A DNA stretch of 64,000 bases from Epiperipatus broadwayi (Eukaryota; Onychophora; Udeonychophora; Euonychophora; Peripatidae). A program made the translations under genes and the position numbers. Below, one piece after another: positions 1 through 12,517 of the stretch. The stretch's first letter is position 1, and the number at the start of each line of letters is the position of its first letter. Under the pieces are notes generated by a model that saw nothing but the letters and a program-made list of their open reading frames with translations, was not told the origin of the DNA and made no database searches. The DNA is taken from NCBI GenBank assembly GCA_028023455.1, contig JAQFVV010000013.1, positions 14,334,258 through 14,398,257 of the forward strand, given 5' to 3'.

Positions 1-3000
1 TTTAAGAAGTAAAAATATTAGGCATATATAAATAATTGTTTGTAGACATAAAATCCATGAGATATTATTTTTCTAAGTCTACTTATTAACTTTCTATGTT
101 TAATGTATATCTAATGAATTATAATATTCTTTCTTAATAATGCTTTGATTTTGATACTTTGTCATTACTAATTTATTTTAAAACTTTAATACTAATGATA
201 TTAAAAATCTATAGCTTTCAAATCACTTAGATTACTTTTTGCTAGGCAAGTTTTATATACTTGAATATATGTGTGTATGTGCATGTATGTACAAACACAA
301 ATTTAAACATTTACAGATATATTAAAGAGTTTTTAAATAATTTGTATTTTCTGTGTGAAAATTTTTCTTGTATATTATTTAAGATCAATTTATCTTATTT
401 TATGTGAAAGGGGTCAGAAAAGATTTCACACTGATGTCCAGCTAATGTCCCCAGGTCGTGAGAGAGATAAGGTGAATGTTGACATAATGTCAATGTGAGA
501 AATGTGGGGGGTGAGAACAAAGACTTATTAATCAGTTATAATAATTACCAAGAAATCCAGATCATTTTAGACCATACTAAATAATAAATTTTGAAAAATT
601 ATAGAGATAAAGAAGAAATGAATGTACCCAGCTGTAATTTATAAATGACCAGATGTTTCTGTAACAAAAATGTATGTGTGATGTCATCAGACAGGCTAGC
701 ATATATATATATAGTCTGAAAAATAAGACAGTTTAACAGAATAAATTTGATTGCCTCATGGAAACCACACATTAATATTTTTTTATTTGAAAGTTTCTAC
801 AGCGATATGGTAGGCTAAGAAATTTTGTTGATGGGTCCCGACTCGATCCCAAAGAACTTTTAGGCACATTGGAAAAGTTAAATCTGCAAAGTGTTTAAAA
901 CCATCCTATGGCTAATCTCCAAAGTCAAGAAGACTTTGAATCCTGTTACTGTTTTTTTGCTGAATTCAAATAAAAGCACAAAGTAAAAAAAAATGCTAAA
1001 ATTTATATTAAACCAGTCATATCCAGAGTAGAAGAAATGAAAAAAACCATTCCAGTGCTAAAATGGTGCCTAAAGAAACAATTTATTTCGCATCATCATC
1101 ACAGTAAACAGAATAATTGCAAGCCCAAACTGAAAATAGAACTTCCAGTAAACTGCTGCAATTGATAAATATACGTGTGTTAAAAATTGGTATGTGGCTG
1201 AATTCAAATTCTCAACCTTAAACAAGCTGACTTCAAAGTGAAATTGACCAGAATCATTGAAACTGTCTCCACATCAGAAAATAAAAGAAGAACTTGGTAA
1301 TATTAATTTTATTTTATCAGTGATTATTAACAATTCTTTTTTAAATTAATCTATTTATCTCTTTCTTTAAATATTAAAATGAGAATCAATTATTAGATTT
1401 TCAATAATAAATATTGACTTTATTAATATATCATGTATTATTAGATTATCATTACATGTAACCATTTATATGTGTATTTTTTTTTCAAATGTCTTTATTA
1501 TGTATTAATTTGGGTATTATATAAATGTTTTATTTATTTTATATGTAAAGGGTTAAATACAAATTTTATTGATAATGGGAAGTGACATATATACACAACA
1601 CAACTAGTAACATAAATATGCTTACATGTATATTTGTGGAGTATAAATGTACAAATCGATAAGAGTAAAAATTTAGCATCATGAGAGATAGGTTTTAAAG
1701 TAGTTAGTGACTTAGATTGATGGAAATTGAGATAAGTAATTTGAAACCGATTTCTTTAGATATTCCTATCTTTATAATTAAACTAACTTTTCTATATATA
1801 TTTTGATTATTATTACTAAGATTATAAATATAAAAATATTATATGCAATATGTGAGTATATGTGCGTATTGGGTGTTTATTTTAAAAATCAAAATGTTTC
1901 TATAAGATTTCTTTTCAGCCATTAGAGATATGAATATACACGCATCACACTCTATAATATTTACAATTGAATTTAAGTTTCATCGTGGGAAAGGGGGGAA
2001 GACATTTGGTTATTATTATTATTGGACTGTAGTTAATTTCATTATTAATTATGTATATTTTCTATTTATGTATTAATGATTAACTGATAATAAATTTTAA
2101 TTTGTTTTTGTTAAAAGAAGTTTATATATTTCTTAAGCATTAATCATTGTCTTGTGAATTTAGTATAGGCATTCATCATCACTGATGAATGTCAATCTTT
2201 AAGACATAGTTTAAATATAACAATATGTTGGTAAATAATTATAGATTGGTAAAAGATAAAATTTGTGCTGTGAGTTAGTTCTAAAGCTGTGGCAGAAAGC
2301 ATCATTGCTGTCATCATTATCATCTTATTAATTAAATAAATATAATAAATTGCCATAGATAAATAATGGTTCTCACTGTGTTTGTTTATTATTTGTGAAC
2401 TATCATAAGAGATAATGATTACCATCAAAGGTCATCAAATGTCACTCAAGGTTTAGTGAATTGCCACTGATAAATCTATAGTATTAAATATGAGCTAGTA
2501 ACACTTATGAGAATATTAAATATGAATTTATAATAAACTCTTATATGATAATTTATCTGAGAATTTATTTGCACAACTAGAGAATAATTAGGATGTTTTT
2601 CCCTTAATACAAGTGCACATGATATAGTTATAAAATGGAAAATCTTACACACTGTTATAGGTAAATGTACCAACTGTGGTTCAAACCCATTAGAGTATAA
2701 GTAGGTATCTAAAGTAACTTTATCTAGATTAAGACACCCTAGTGGTGCCCAGATATACCATATACATATAAGAAAACATAAGGAATAATGGATTATTTTC
2801 ATCCCTAGATATATATATATGAAAAGAAACAATCTAATGAAGCTAAAAATAGTTGGAAATCATCCAAGAATATACATTGAAATATCATCATCATTGGAAT
2901 TCTACAGAGGATATAAAAGAGAAATAGTAATTCCAAAAGATGTCAGCTGGATTGATAAACACTGATGTAATAAAATGAACTTTTGAAAATTATATATTTT

Positions 3001-4057
3001 TTTTTAACTTTCAATTACAAAAATGATATATATCTATTAGAAATGCTTTTCTCTCAAAATTTAAATTAATAGCTTATCTTACTTACCACTCTTATTCAAT
3101 ATGAAGTTAAGATTTAAGTCAAGTAATTAAGACCCAATTTAATCAATATAAATAAATTTAATAAAGTATTTTAGGGATATATGTAATATTAAAAAAAAAA
3201 AAATTAACAAATATAATTGATCTTATAGAAAAGCTTTACTTGATCTAAAGAGATGCATAACAAATACTTTCATTTGTTTCCTGATATTTAAACATGATGA
3301 TATATTTGTCTGATTGTTAGCGTGAAAGATGGTATGTTACTAACCAGTGGGTTGTGTGATTGTGAATATATATATATACAGAGAGCGTTAAAAAAAAAAA
3401 AAATCCAAATATTTTTTTTAGAAATTGTAACACAGTGAATTGGAAATATATAGTGGATTTTGAATTTCATGATTAATGTTTATGATGTTAATAAACATGT
3501 ATAATTATCAATAAGCATATTATACAATTCTATTTTATGAAGCACAGATTCACCTATTCCTGAATGTACATATTTATTAAATTACAGATATCTAAACATT
3601 GAAATACATATTTACTGAATTTTACTTTGATTTATGGATTCATTGTCATTTTATAAATGAATTTTTAATAACTCTGATTTATGTAAATTTACTTGAAGAC
3701 AAAATATTACAATAAAGTATTTATTAAAAGCAGTTACTTGCGATAGCTTATAGATTTAGGTATAAATACACGGAATTAAATTTGATTTTCTTATATCATT
3801 ATTCATTACATTTTGGCTAATCAAATATGTGGCTTAATAATATTGTACATTAAGATTAAGTCCTTACTTAACTTCTGGCATTGCATAATTATATTTTTGG
3901 TTGCATAATCTGAAGCATGAATAAATCATTTATTTGAGATTGACAGATATATTTTTGGCCCTAATGTGTTATGCAATTTATAATTACATTTTGAGCTGTC
4001 CAACAGTGAAGCTTGATTAATATAAATCTATGAGTTATTGACTTTTACTATATATCA
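1..4057. other. A+T-rich spacer with possible LTR-element scrap
   Basis: No gene recognised. About 420-1300 is less A+T-rich than its surroundings. A TATA-like run (700-712) is followed by an AATAAA (742-747), as in an LTR R region, and then by broken charged coding-like bases (about 1040-1300). I could not assign it to a family. Short AT microsatellites lie at 698-713, 2808-2820 and 3367-3378. The rest shows nothing identifiable. Confidence 0.4.
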
Positions 4058-6340
4058 TGTAAGGGTAGCTCACAATCCATTTCAAACCCAGCCTTATATG
4101 TCCACAGTAGTAGACTAAACCCATAAAAAAAGACAAGCTGAAATAATAGGCTAAATACCTGATATTTAATTTTATGTGCAAACACATGCATTTATGATGC
4201 ACACTCACATGAAATTTCTTTAATAAGCACCAAACCAAGATAGTGTGGAAATAAAATAAATGCTCCTTTCTAAAAAAAAAAAAGAAAAGTTTAAGCTTAA
4301 AAACTTCATATAAATATATATACCAATTATTGCTTGTTTGTTGATATGTAGACGTCATGATAGCGGACAATAATTTAGTCGATGTGGTGATGACCTGAGG
4401 TCAAGTCAATATCTAAAAAACCAAATGTTGAAAAGTAAGAATAGAAATTTTTACTATGTAAATTTATTACATGATCTTGTTACATAACATCAGCAACCAA
4501 TAATTTGTACAAGTATCTACAGTGGTAAAAAAAGGAAGTTGAAAATGTGAGTTTGCTAGACAATGAAAATGTGGTCGAGTTTCATTTCCATCCTCTTTCA
4601 TGTTTTATCAAGTGTTATAACATTAGCAAACAGCTTAATGTCAAACATTAATAAAATGCGATGCTTTCAAAATATTATCTATTATGCATATGATTTTAAA
4701 GCAATGAAAATTTAAACAGATTGTTTTTGGTAAAATCTTTAAACTTTAGCAGCATAATCAAATGATTAAATTAATTCAATAGTAATAATCAAAGACAGAA
4801 AACTGTGCAACCAAAAAAAAGGAAACATTATATAGCCAGCACATACTGATAAGTGATGAAATAAAACATTCTTTCATGGTAAATTCACTCAATACCAATC
4901 ATAAGCTGAAGAAAATTTAAATTTTTTAAAAATTATCAAGAAAATTTAAATTTTTTAAAAATTATCAAACAATGTGTCTTGGCTAGACAAATGTGCCATA
5001 GGACTGAGGGCTGTCTAAGTGCCATGAAGCATGATGTAACTCACCTATACATGTAGTGCATAGAAAAATGTCTAATCAGAAGTGTTCGAGTAAAGCCCGA
5101 AAGAGAGTGGCATCTGAAATGGAAATGACCTTGTCTAAGCATTATCGGAGTCTGAAAAATGATGAGTTATCAAAATGGACTGTATCATATCCATGAAAGA
5201 TACTAATGTTTAAATTATAAACTTTAATTGGGAATATTTGGACAAAATCAAAATTATCATGTTATATATTTCTTTAAACTTACTTTATACATTTGTAAAA
5301 TTCTGCATTTATTATTCTAATACTTGGAAGTTCAGTGTGTTTGCAATAGGGAGAGTCCATTTCATAAGAAGCAATATATTGTGGGAGTGAAAGTTTACTA
5401 AGTTAGAAAAACTTTTGTTTTGTTTGTAAATAAAATTTAGGTTGACTCCCTCCATAGTATCTTGACTTTCAATCATCATCATCATATAATATGGTTTGGA
5501 GGTAAGAATTTTTGATGCTCTTTCACATTAATTTGCAATCACTACGAAAGGAAAAAACTTACATTACTTATTTATGTTTAACTAACAATTGTTACATTTA
5601 GTTATTTGGTGTGAATGGCTAATACTCTCATGTGAATGTCTCTTTTCTATCAACAATAGAAACTTGTACATAGGGGAGTCCCAAACCAGATCTCTCCAAT
5701 GGAAATTGGATCATGGAGCTATTGGACATAATGTGATATAATTTTGTAAATAGTTATTTAACTTTGTGATCATGATAATGAAATAATTTTTCTTTTAGTC
5801 TAGTTTTTTTGCTTTTAGTTAATCATTGACTTCATAGGAGTCTCTTAATGCATATCTACCATGGGACATGGGTTGGTATAATGAATAATTTACTTATTAA
5901 AATGGTAGAGACACATATAAGCACATCATTGTTATGTGAATAGAATTTCAATTCTCATCTCTTATTAATAAAATTTGATGTGTTTTAAATCAAATTGATC
6001 TCTGATTTATCAGATTTGTTCATACACTCAATCATTATTTTAATTGATTGAATATATATATATGCACACAAATATAAATTATTATAACACATAACACCAC
6101 AATATTCTCCCTGAGCTTGAATACTGAGGAATAATGGAATCTGAGAGGAGAGATATAGATGAACTAGCCTAAATTGTATCTAGATTTAATGAGTAAACTA
6201 AGAGCTAGCCCATTAGAAATGGATATGATCACTGGTTAGTTACTTCATCATGGCATTCACAGCATCCTACCCAAAAACCCTAGGGCTGACCATAGTTGGA
6301 TGTGTTCCCCATCTTCTGGAGGAAAACCTGGACTGTTTCA
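4058..6340 (+). repeat. 5' long terminal repeat of Ty3/gypsy-type element
   Basis: This segment and 12518-14781 are direct repeats, colinear over about 2.3 kb with many substitutions and small indels. Examples are the shared CCTTATATGT-CACAGTAGTAGAC block near each start and GATGTGTTC-CC-TCTTCTGG-GGAAAAC near each end. The repeat opens with TGTAAGGG and closes with CA, as LTRs do. It is followed directly by TTTTGGTGCC, a plausible primer-binding site. The length is large for gypsy-type LTRs. No clean target-site duplication was found (ATATCA before it against ATATAT after the 3' copy), consistent with age. Confidence 0.8.
4911..4968. repeat. 29-bp tandem duplication inside the 5' LTR
   Basis: Two consecutive copies of GAAAATTTAAATTTTTTAAA plus AATTATCAA, period 29. 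The 3' LTR has only a single degenerate version near 13405-13430, so the duplication arose after insertion. Confidence 0.85.
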
Positions 6341-8640
6341 TTTTGGTGCCATCTACTTAGTGGCTCAAAATAGTAGATCTAGAGCATTACAACAATTTCT
6401 AGGGAGGTCCAACCAATGGACTGGTATGTCAAAAAAATTGGGGTGGATTTGCTCTACTCTGAAACTCTATACATCTACAACCCTGATGAATTTATGTAGA
6501 TAGCAACAGATTGATACACACAACCAGGGTAAAAAAAGAGCAGGCATAAAATAATAATAATATCTATACAAATAAAAATATAAAGCAGGAATTAGTTAAG
6601 TAAACACTAAATGGCAAAGGGACAGCAATAGATCCTATGACATATATGTATTAGCATTTAAAAGAAAAAGTGACTATAATTAAATATTGGAAAATTTTTT
6701 TTAATGATACTTAGAAGTGGAAGACAGCTATCTGAGAAAAAAATTAGTCTTCTTGATTAATCACTTAATGCTGTTGATAGCAAGATAGAAGATAATGATT
6801 GTAATGTTGGAGAAGGGTCTTTACAGGTCCAAACACCCAAGGGTTTACAGTCAAAATTGATCACCTTCCATAAGCACAGGCTATAGATTAGGTGTTACCT
6901 CAAGTACAAGGGATGTGTGGTGATGAAATGATTTGAGCAATGGAAACGAGCAGTGCAGATTGCAAAAGGTGACATGACAATGATGGAATGAATATTCCAA
7001 ATGCTCACTGGCATGGAATCATGATTAAGAGGTGATATGAACAGTATGAAAAAGATATGAACAGTATTAACAGTAACATGTAGTCAAGGTTGACTATGAA
7101 TAACATGAGAAGTATGAAGTAAGATAGAATAATAACATGAGTAGTATGGAGGCAAGATTGAAGAGTGAAATGGGTAAGAAGATGATGAATCTGGAAGAAA
7201 GCCTAAAAAGAAATTATAGATAGTATTGGGGCAGATATAAAGGGGGGAAAAGAATACTGAGACTAGGTTGTCCACTGAGATCGAACAGCTGTCAATAAAT
7301 TTGAATAGCATGCAAAGAGACAACTTGGAGATGAAGTAGCACTTGGGAACCTAAGAAATGGCATGGAAGAGAAAGATCTGAGGTGCCAACAGTGATTTGA
7401 GGAGTTCAATCATCATTGGACAACTGAATGGCAAATATAATTAAGTACAAAGAAATCAGGAAGCCTTCAGAGAAGAGATATGCACAGAACAGAAGCTGCA
7501 AAACAGAATCTGAACAAAATTTCAGGAGGCTCACGCTAGGATTCATCAACTCTTTACAACCCAGAGCCTCGAGGCAGAGTTTCATAATTAAGCCTTAGAT
7601 CACCATTTCAAACAACTTGAGGATAAGATAACATCAGTAGAGATGGACTCAGTCATAGGCAAAGCTATTATGGAGAATCTGATGGAAAATGCCACTGAAA
7701 TATGAAATAGGGTGGACAGAACAGATGAGGCACTAACCCAAAGGTTGCTAGTGAGCATCTCAGTTGTGTCAGGGGGCACCGACTGTTGAAATATGAGCTG
7801 AAATTAACTTGAGGACCCAAAACAATAGAGGGGAGAATGAAATGGTTGAGATATCACTTAGAAGTTGCTCTTAAAGACCTAGAGGATAAGTAACCCCCCC
7901 AAAAAGCTTACCCTCCCATATCACATACTATACAAGTCAGATTACCCTCTTGACTTTAATTTGGAATGTTTGGTTCCAATTATTTATTTGACCGATCCCA
8001 AAGACCATGTGATGATTTCCGATTCCACATAGATAACCTGTAGACAAATAAAATGCACAGACACCCAGCCCAATTGAATGCAGTTAACCAATTTGTGAGG
8101 CTGAAGATATTTAAGGGAGGAACCAATGAAGCTCCCATAGAGCATCTCAGAAGCCTCAACCTTTACTTTTTGGTGAACCAAAATCTATCAGAAGGCAAAA
8201 AAGTAATTATTGCATAGTTATCTCCAAGGAAATGCCCAAATATGGTGTATTATTGTTCCAGGTGTCATCCACCTTCGATGATTACCAAACATGGTTGGTA
8301 AAGAGTTTTTGGAATAGGGATAGGCAAGAGGATTCCAGAAGTATCAACCAACTCCAGAACTCCAGGAGTGACTTTAACAAAGTTCTTTTGCCACTAGTTC
8401 ATGAAATTGAGAACAGTCAACACATACTACCTGAGCCAAAGTGAAATTATCGGGATTATCAAAAGGAACTTGCCACTTAAAATAGAACAATCACAGCTAT
8501 GTACTAGTGCCAGTAGCACTGAGCAGGTGGCAGAGTTGCTAAATAATATTGATATGAATAATACCAACCCATCAATGAGGATACCAGAAAAAAGAAGAGA
8601 CCACTGTCAATGCCATTTTTTATAAAAAATAAAATAAAAA
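6341..8640 (+). pseudogene. gag: Ty3/gypsy leader and gag remnant
   Basis: Begins at the putative primer-binding site TTTTGGTGCC. From about 6900 to 7750 the bases read as broken charged, coiled-coil-like coding sequence. From about 7980 to 8600, joining frames by eye, the peptide pattern is that of a gypsy gag: a segment like FDDYQTWLVKSFW (8274-8312), and near the end QSEIIGIIKRNLPLKIEQS then VAELLNNIDM. These resemble the gag core of arthropod gypsy elements. Gag would form the nucleoprotein particle of the element. Many stops and frame changes separate the readable pieces, so no protein can be made. No CCHC knuckle was recognised. Confidence 0.6.
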
Positions 8641-8902
8641 AAGAAATGATGCCAACCATTGGAAGGGGAAAGCACTTCAAAGAAATTCCTTACATTTCTG
8701 GACATTTAAAGAAAATAGAACTAATATTAGCAAAATGGGAATAATGCCCTCATACTGCAGGAAAACCCCCCAAACCAGAGTGTAGCAATCCCCCAAACCA
8801 GAGTGTAACAATTACACACCCACAATCCAGAAAAAACTAAACTAGGAAGATGTTTGAGGTTATGTTCCTCACCTCAAGAAATAAAAAATCATCCTGGGGA
8901 AC

Positions 8903-9439
8903 ATGAACCAAACCACTTATCAAAAGATCATTAATATGATGTGTTCATGTGAGGATAAAGTACACAAATTTTGCTTTGCAGAGCTGCCCTATATAGATAT
9001 GTTTGAGGGCTTTCTAGTTAGAGTGCTGTTAGATTCTGGTAGCCAGATTTCAGTAAGGTCAGACAAATTCTACCAAGAGATTCAGACCAAAAATTTTTAA
9101 CATCAAGGCCTACCACTAAAATCTATTCAGGTTATTATAGTTAACAGTAGGAAAGCTAGACTAGCACAAGAGCAAATGTAGATTGAAATCAAAATAGGCC
9201 AAGCAACTGTCTATCATGTGTTTTTAATACTGAATGGTTTAATCCATGACATTATTCTAAGTGCAGACTTCCTACATTTGAACACATGCATTATTTATAT
9301 CTGTGACAAGATAGAAGATGAGGTCTTGGAGATAACATTGCTTACGATATATGATCTATCTAAAATTGACTGTATTGTAAGCAGTATCCCAGAAGCACTC
9401 ATAGATAGTAAAATTGCACTCCAACTTGCTTGGGAGTGA
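8903..9439 (+). pseudogene. pol: Ty3/gypsy aspartic protease remnant
   Basis: The reading frame at 8903-9097 contains FLVRVLLDSGSQISV, with the DSG catalytic triad of retropepsins intact. It is interrupted by stops near 9100. The frame at 9218-9439 contains NGLIHDIILSADFLHLNTCI, which matches the second conserved block (hydrophobic-hydrophobic-G-DFL) except that glycine is replaced by serine. Retropepsins cleave the Gag-Pol polyprotein. The domain lies between gag and reverse transcriptase as expected for Ty3/gypsy. Broken by at least one stop, so not active. Confidence 0.72.
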
Positions 9440-9479
9440 TGATGCATTAAAATTATAATATTGCCAGATTTTTTCAGAG

Positions 9480-10200
9480 ATACCAGGAGTGGTAGAAGGA
9501 TTTCAACAGAGCATTAGGTTAAAACATGACCATTTCAATCCAAATCATAACCTATTCCATACCAGTATGGTAAAGAAAAAACTAAACAGATTAATAAAAT
9601 GCTGGACTGGGGGATCATTTCCAAATGCTCTTCACCTTACTGTAATCCAGTTATAACAGTGAAGAAGAAAGATGGGGCAATGAGATTTTTGGATGCCAGA
9701 CAAACAAAGTTACTGTCCCAGACAAAAACATTCTACTGCCCATACACAAATTATTCATGAAATTTGAAAACAAGCTGTTTTCCATTTTTGATCTAAAATC
9801 CAGCTATTGGCAGATTGGACACCCAGATGATCACCAATACATTGTGGATTATACATCAGTTTAATAGGATGCCTTTTGGATTGATAAATAGTGGTGCTAT
9901 TTTAATAAGGTGCTTAGATAAGACTATCTCCTGAGATTAAGCAGATCGTGACTATTTATGTAAATGATGTAATCATTGCATCTGCCACAATTGAATAACA
10001 TCTTTGATACCATACTATGTTTTTTGAAGAGTGCTATCTGAAGGGAATCAAAATCAACTTCAAAAAGAGTATCCTAGTTTCCAACCAGAGTCTTCCTAGA
10101 TCATATTGTAGGTTGCAGTGGGATAAGGCCTCATCCAGAGATCAATGCCATTCTAAACTTTCCTAAACCAACCAATAAAAAACATTTGATCATTTTTAGG
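9480..10200 (+). pseudogene. pol: Ty3/gypsy reverse transcriptase remnant
   Basis: Reading across frames, recognisable blocks occur in family order. Near 9650-9690 there is VITVKKKDGAMRF. Near 9780-9815 there is FSIFDLKSSYWQI, corresponding to the S-DLK-YWQI motif. MPFGLINS follows near 9870-9890. The palm motif near 9955-9975 is IYVNDVIIA, where active elements have YVDD, so one catalytic aspartate is now asparagine. Near 10040-10065 there is IKINFKKS, then a GIRPHPEINAILNFPKPT-like stretch near 10120-10175. Frame changes and stops occur repeatedly. The enzyme would have copied element RNA into DNA. Here it is a fossil. Confidence 0.82.
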
Positions 10201-10740
10201 CCTGTGTAACTTTTATAATTGTTTCTACCAGAAGTTCTCAGACTACATAGAACCAATGTTAAAACTAATCAGAAAAGATGGAACTGGACTGAGGAACAGG
10301 ACAGGGCATTTAAAAATATTAAAACAGGGTTCATAGAGCAAACCATGTTAGCCTTCCCTGATTTTAATAACCTGTTTATTATCCAGACAGTGGTTTCTGC
10401 TTAGAGATAATGTTATCCCAGATCCAGGAAGGGCAACCTGAGGTCCTCTATTTTATCAGCTGAATCCTGAAGGGTCCAGAAATAAATTACATGGTTATCA
10501 AGAAGGAAGCACTGGCAATAGTGTGAGCCTTCCAAAAGTTTTGATAGATGCTATTTGGATCAGAAGTAATTCTGATCACAGACCACAAAAGCCTTGAATT
10601 CTGAACCACAGCTACCTGACCAACAGCCATTCAATCAGATGGAGATTATTGTTATAGGAATTCAATTACACCTTACAATACTGTAAGGGATCTGAGAAGA
10701 TTGTAGCTGATGTGCTTAGTCGAAACCTATGTAGGTCAGA
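10201..10740 (+). pseudogene. pol: Ty3/gypsy RNase H remnant
   Basis: The frame from 10219 reads KRWNWTEEQDRAFKNIKTGF then LAFPDFNNLFIIQT, the tether and start of the RNase H domain (family: W-W---Q--AF---K---, L-F-D). It is followed after a stop by AALSY-like VLYFISRILKGPEINY, KEALAIVWAFQKF (10505-10545), ITDHKSLEF-like bases near 10575, and ADVLSRN (10706-10728), the usual end of the domain. Several stops and frameshifts. RNase H degrades the RNA template during reverse transcription. Confidence 0.78.
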
Positions 10741-10859
10741 ATAGAATCATTTGTTAGTAGAGAATGGCTACATTACAAATGTCAATTTTATGGTTAATAG
10801 TAATGTAGAGAATAATTTAGAGAACCTATCGCAGTTGCAATTTGAAGACCGATTTAAAC

Positions 10860-11812
10860 CCAATCATGAAAGTTTTAAAAGGAGAAAGTTTTGAATGTGC
10901 CAAAAGATCTTACTTGTTATAAAATAGATAAGGATGAGTGGAGGATAATAATACCTAAAACATAGTGTAATCCACTCATACAATATATCCACTGTTTTAC
11001 AGACATTTTGGTGCCATAAAACATAACATACTTTGAGAATTTGGTTTTACTGGCAAGAAAGTATAAAGACATCTTAAAGTGACTTCAAGATTGTCTAGTG
11101 TGCATATGAGCCAAGCCAGTAAACCAAAATTATAGTAATGCTTTAAAATCCATAATTCATAAGACCAAATGAGATCATGGTGATCGATTATTATGGGCTA
11201 GTGTCCAATCAACAAAAATACCTTTTGGTCACCAACAACCTCCTTTCAAAATACACTTCAGCTTACTTAATACCCCAAGTTAATATGAGACACACAATCA
11301 AGGTATTAGACACCCTCCAATTCATAAGGATAGGGAAGCATAAGGCCATATTAACCAACTATGGCATGCCTTTCCTATCCAAAGAATCAAAAAAATGGGT
11401 GGAGAAATCTCAGCTAAAACATGTGATTATGTCTATCAGAAACACAGTCAAACCTTTGTGAACATGTTATGCAGGAACTCGATGCTTGTTCAAAACTTGC
11501 CAGGAGGATGAGCATAAGAAATGGGTAAAGCAAATAGATATGTAGTCAACTATATAAATTGGAGCATGAATGAATCAACTGGATTCACATCCATCAGAAT
11601 ACACTTTGACCAGCCTACTCCCATATTATTTGAGCAATATCAACTTCCAATTATGTGTAACAATTTTGATATGGATAGTGAAATGTTAAAAGCATATGAA
11701 CAGCTGACTAATAAAGCAGAAAGGAGAAATGAAAACAAGAAAGGGAGTAGTCACAACTTCAAGATAGGAAACAAAGTATTTATCAAGATACCCATATTAG
11801 TAAACCACTAAA
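10860..11812 (+). pseudogene. pol: Ty3/gypsy integrase remnant
   Basis: The frame at 11177-11461 reads VIDYYGLVSNQQKYLLVTNN then SKYTSAYLIP, the start of the integrase catalytic core with its first aspartate. ILTNYGMPF follows, where active integrases have TDnG-F, so the second catalytic aspartate is asparagine. Then bases near 11455-11540 encode a TRCLFKTCQEDEHKKWV-like stretch after a frame change, matching the GRLFRTYCHDEHKKW region of arthropod gypsy elements. An N-terminal zinc-binding region is only hinted at (10960-11130). The 11521-11811 frame gives the post-core region ending KIGNKVFIKIPI, typical of integrase C-termini. Non-functional. Confidence 0.78.
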
Positions 11813-12517
11813 AAGCAAATATCACTTAACAGTATGAGGAACTGTTTACTATTGTAAGACAGGCATGTCCAAATGTGTTTCAGATGCATAGGAGAGGAAA
11901 TAAAAGGGCCATATAATGGCCACATTTAAAAACCATATCTTGATTAATTAGTGACCAGATGTATACTGGATTGATAGGTAAATTAAATGATAAGTGTGAT
12001 TTTTGGTTGAAGGATGAGATAACATAAATAAAAAGAAAAAAATAGGTTCATTAATGTATGATGAGAGTATTACCAGGTGATAGAAAAAGCAATTTCTGGG
12101 ATACTTTAGAGTCAACTGAAACTTAGGAGCTGATCCATATAGAATGATAGACACCTCAATGTTTAGTTAGCCCTTAAAAAAATCCAGTAAGCCTCAAAAG
12201 GAGCAGGATTAAGGCTAACAAGTTGACTGTGCATTCTGTAATATAGGGACACATCACTGGTCTCATGCCATGCAATCATAATAATAAAAAGGAAAAACAA
12301 AGGGACCCATATATAAATCTCACTTTACCATGAAGCAAAAGATAAAGCGAGTGTAGAGTTAGAAATATGATTGAGAAAACAGCAGGAGCTGAGTAAATAG
12401 GCTTTATAAACCTCTTTTAAAAGAAGAAAGACTAAAGAACTTGAATGACCAAATGTGAAACATACATGCACACCAGTTAAGTAATAAAATTTTATTAATG
12501 CCATAACATTTTATTCC
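11813..12517 (+). other. 3' internal region of gypsy element
   Basis: No open coding sequence was recognised between the integrase end and the 3' LTR. There is no sign of an envelope gene. A purine-rich run AAAAGAAGAAAGACTAAAG (about 12419-12437) could be a displaced polypurine tract, but it is about 80 bases from the LTR boundary, so it is weak. Confidence 0.45.

Noticed and set aside
4035-4370. 111-codon minus-strand frame and its counterpart at 12581-12775
   Set aside because: Similar peptides only because both lie at the start of the two LTRs; they are chance open frames in LTR sequence.
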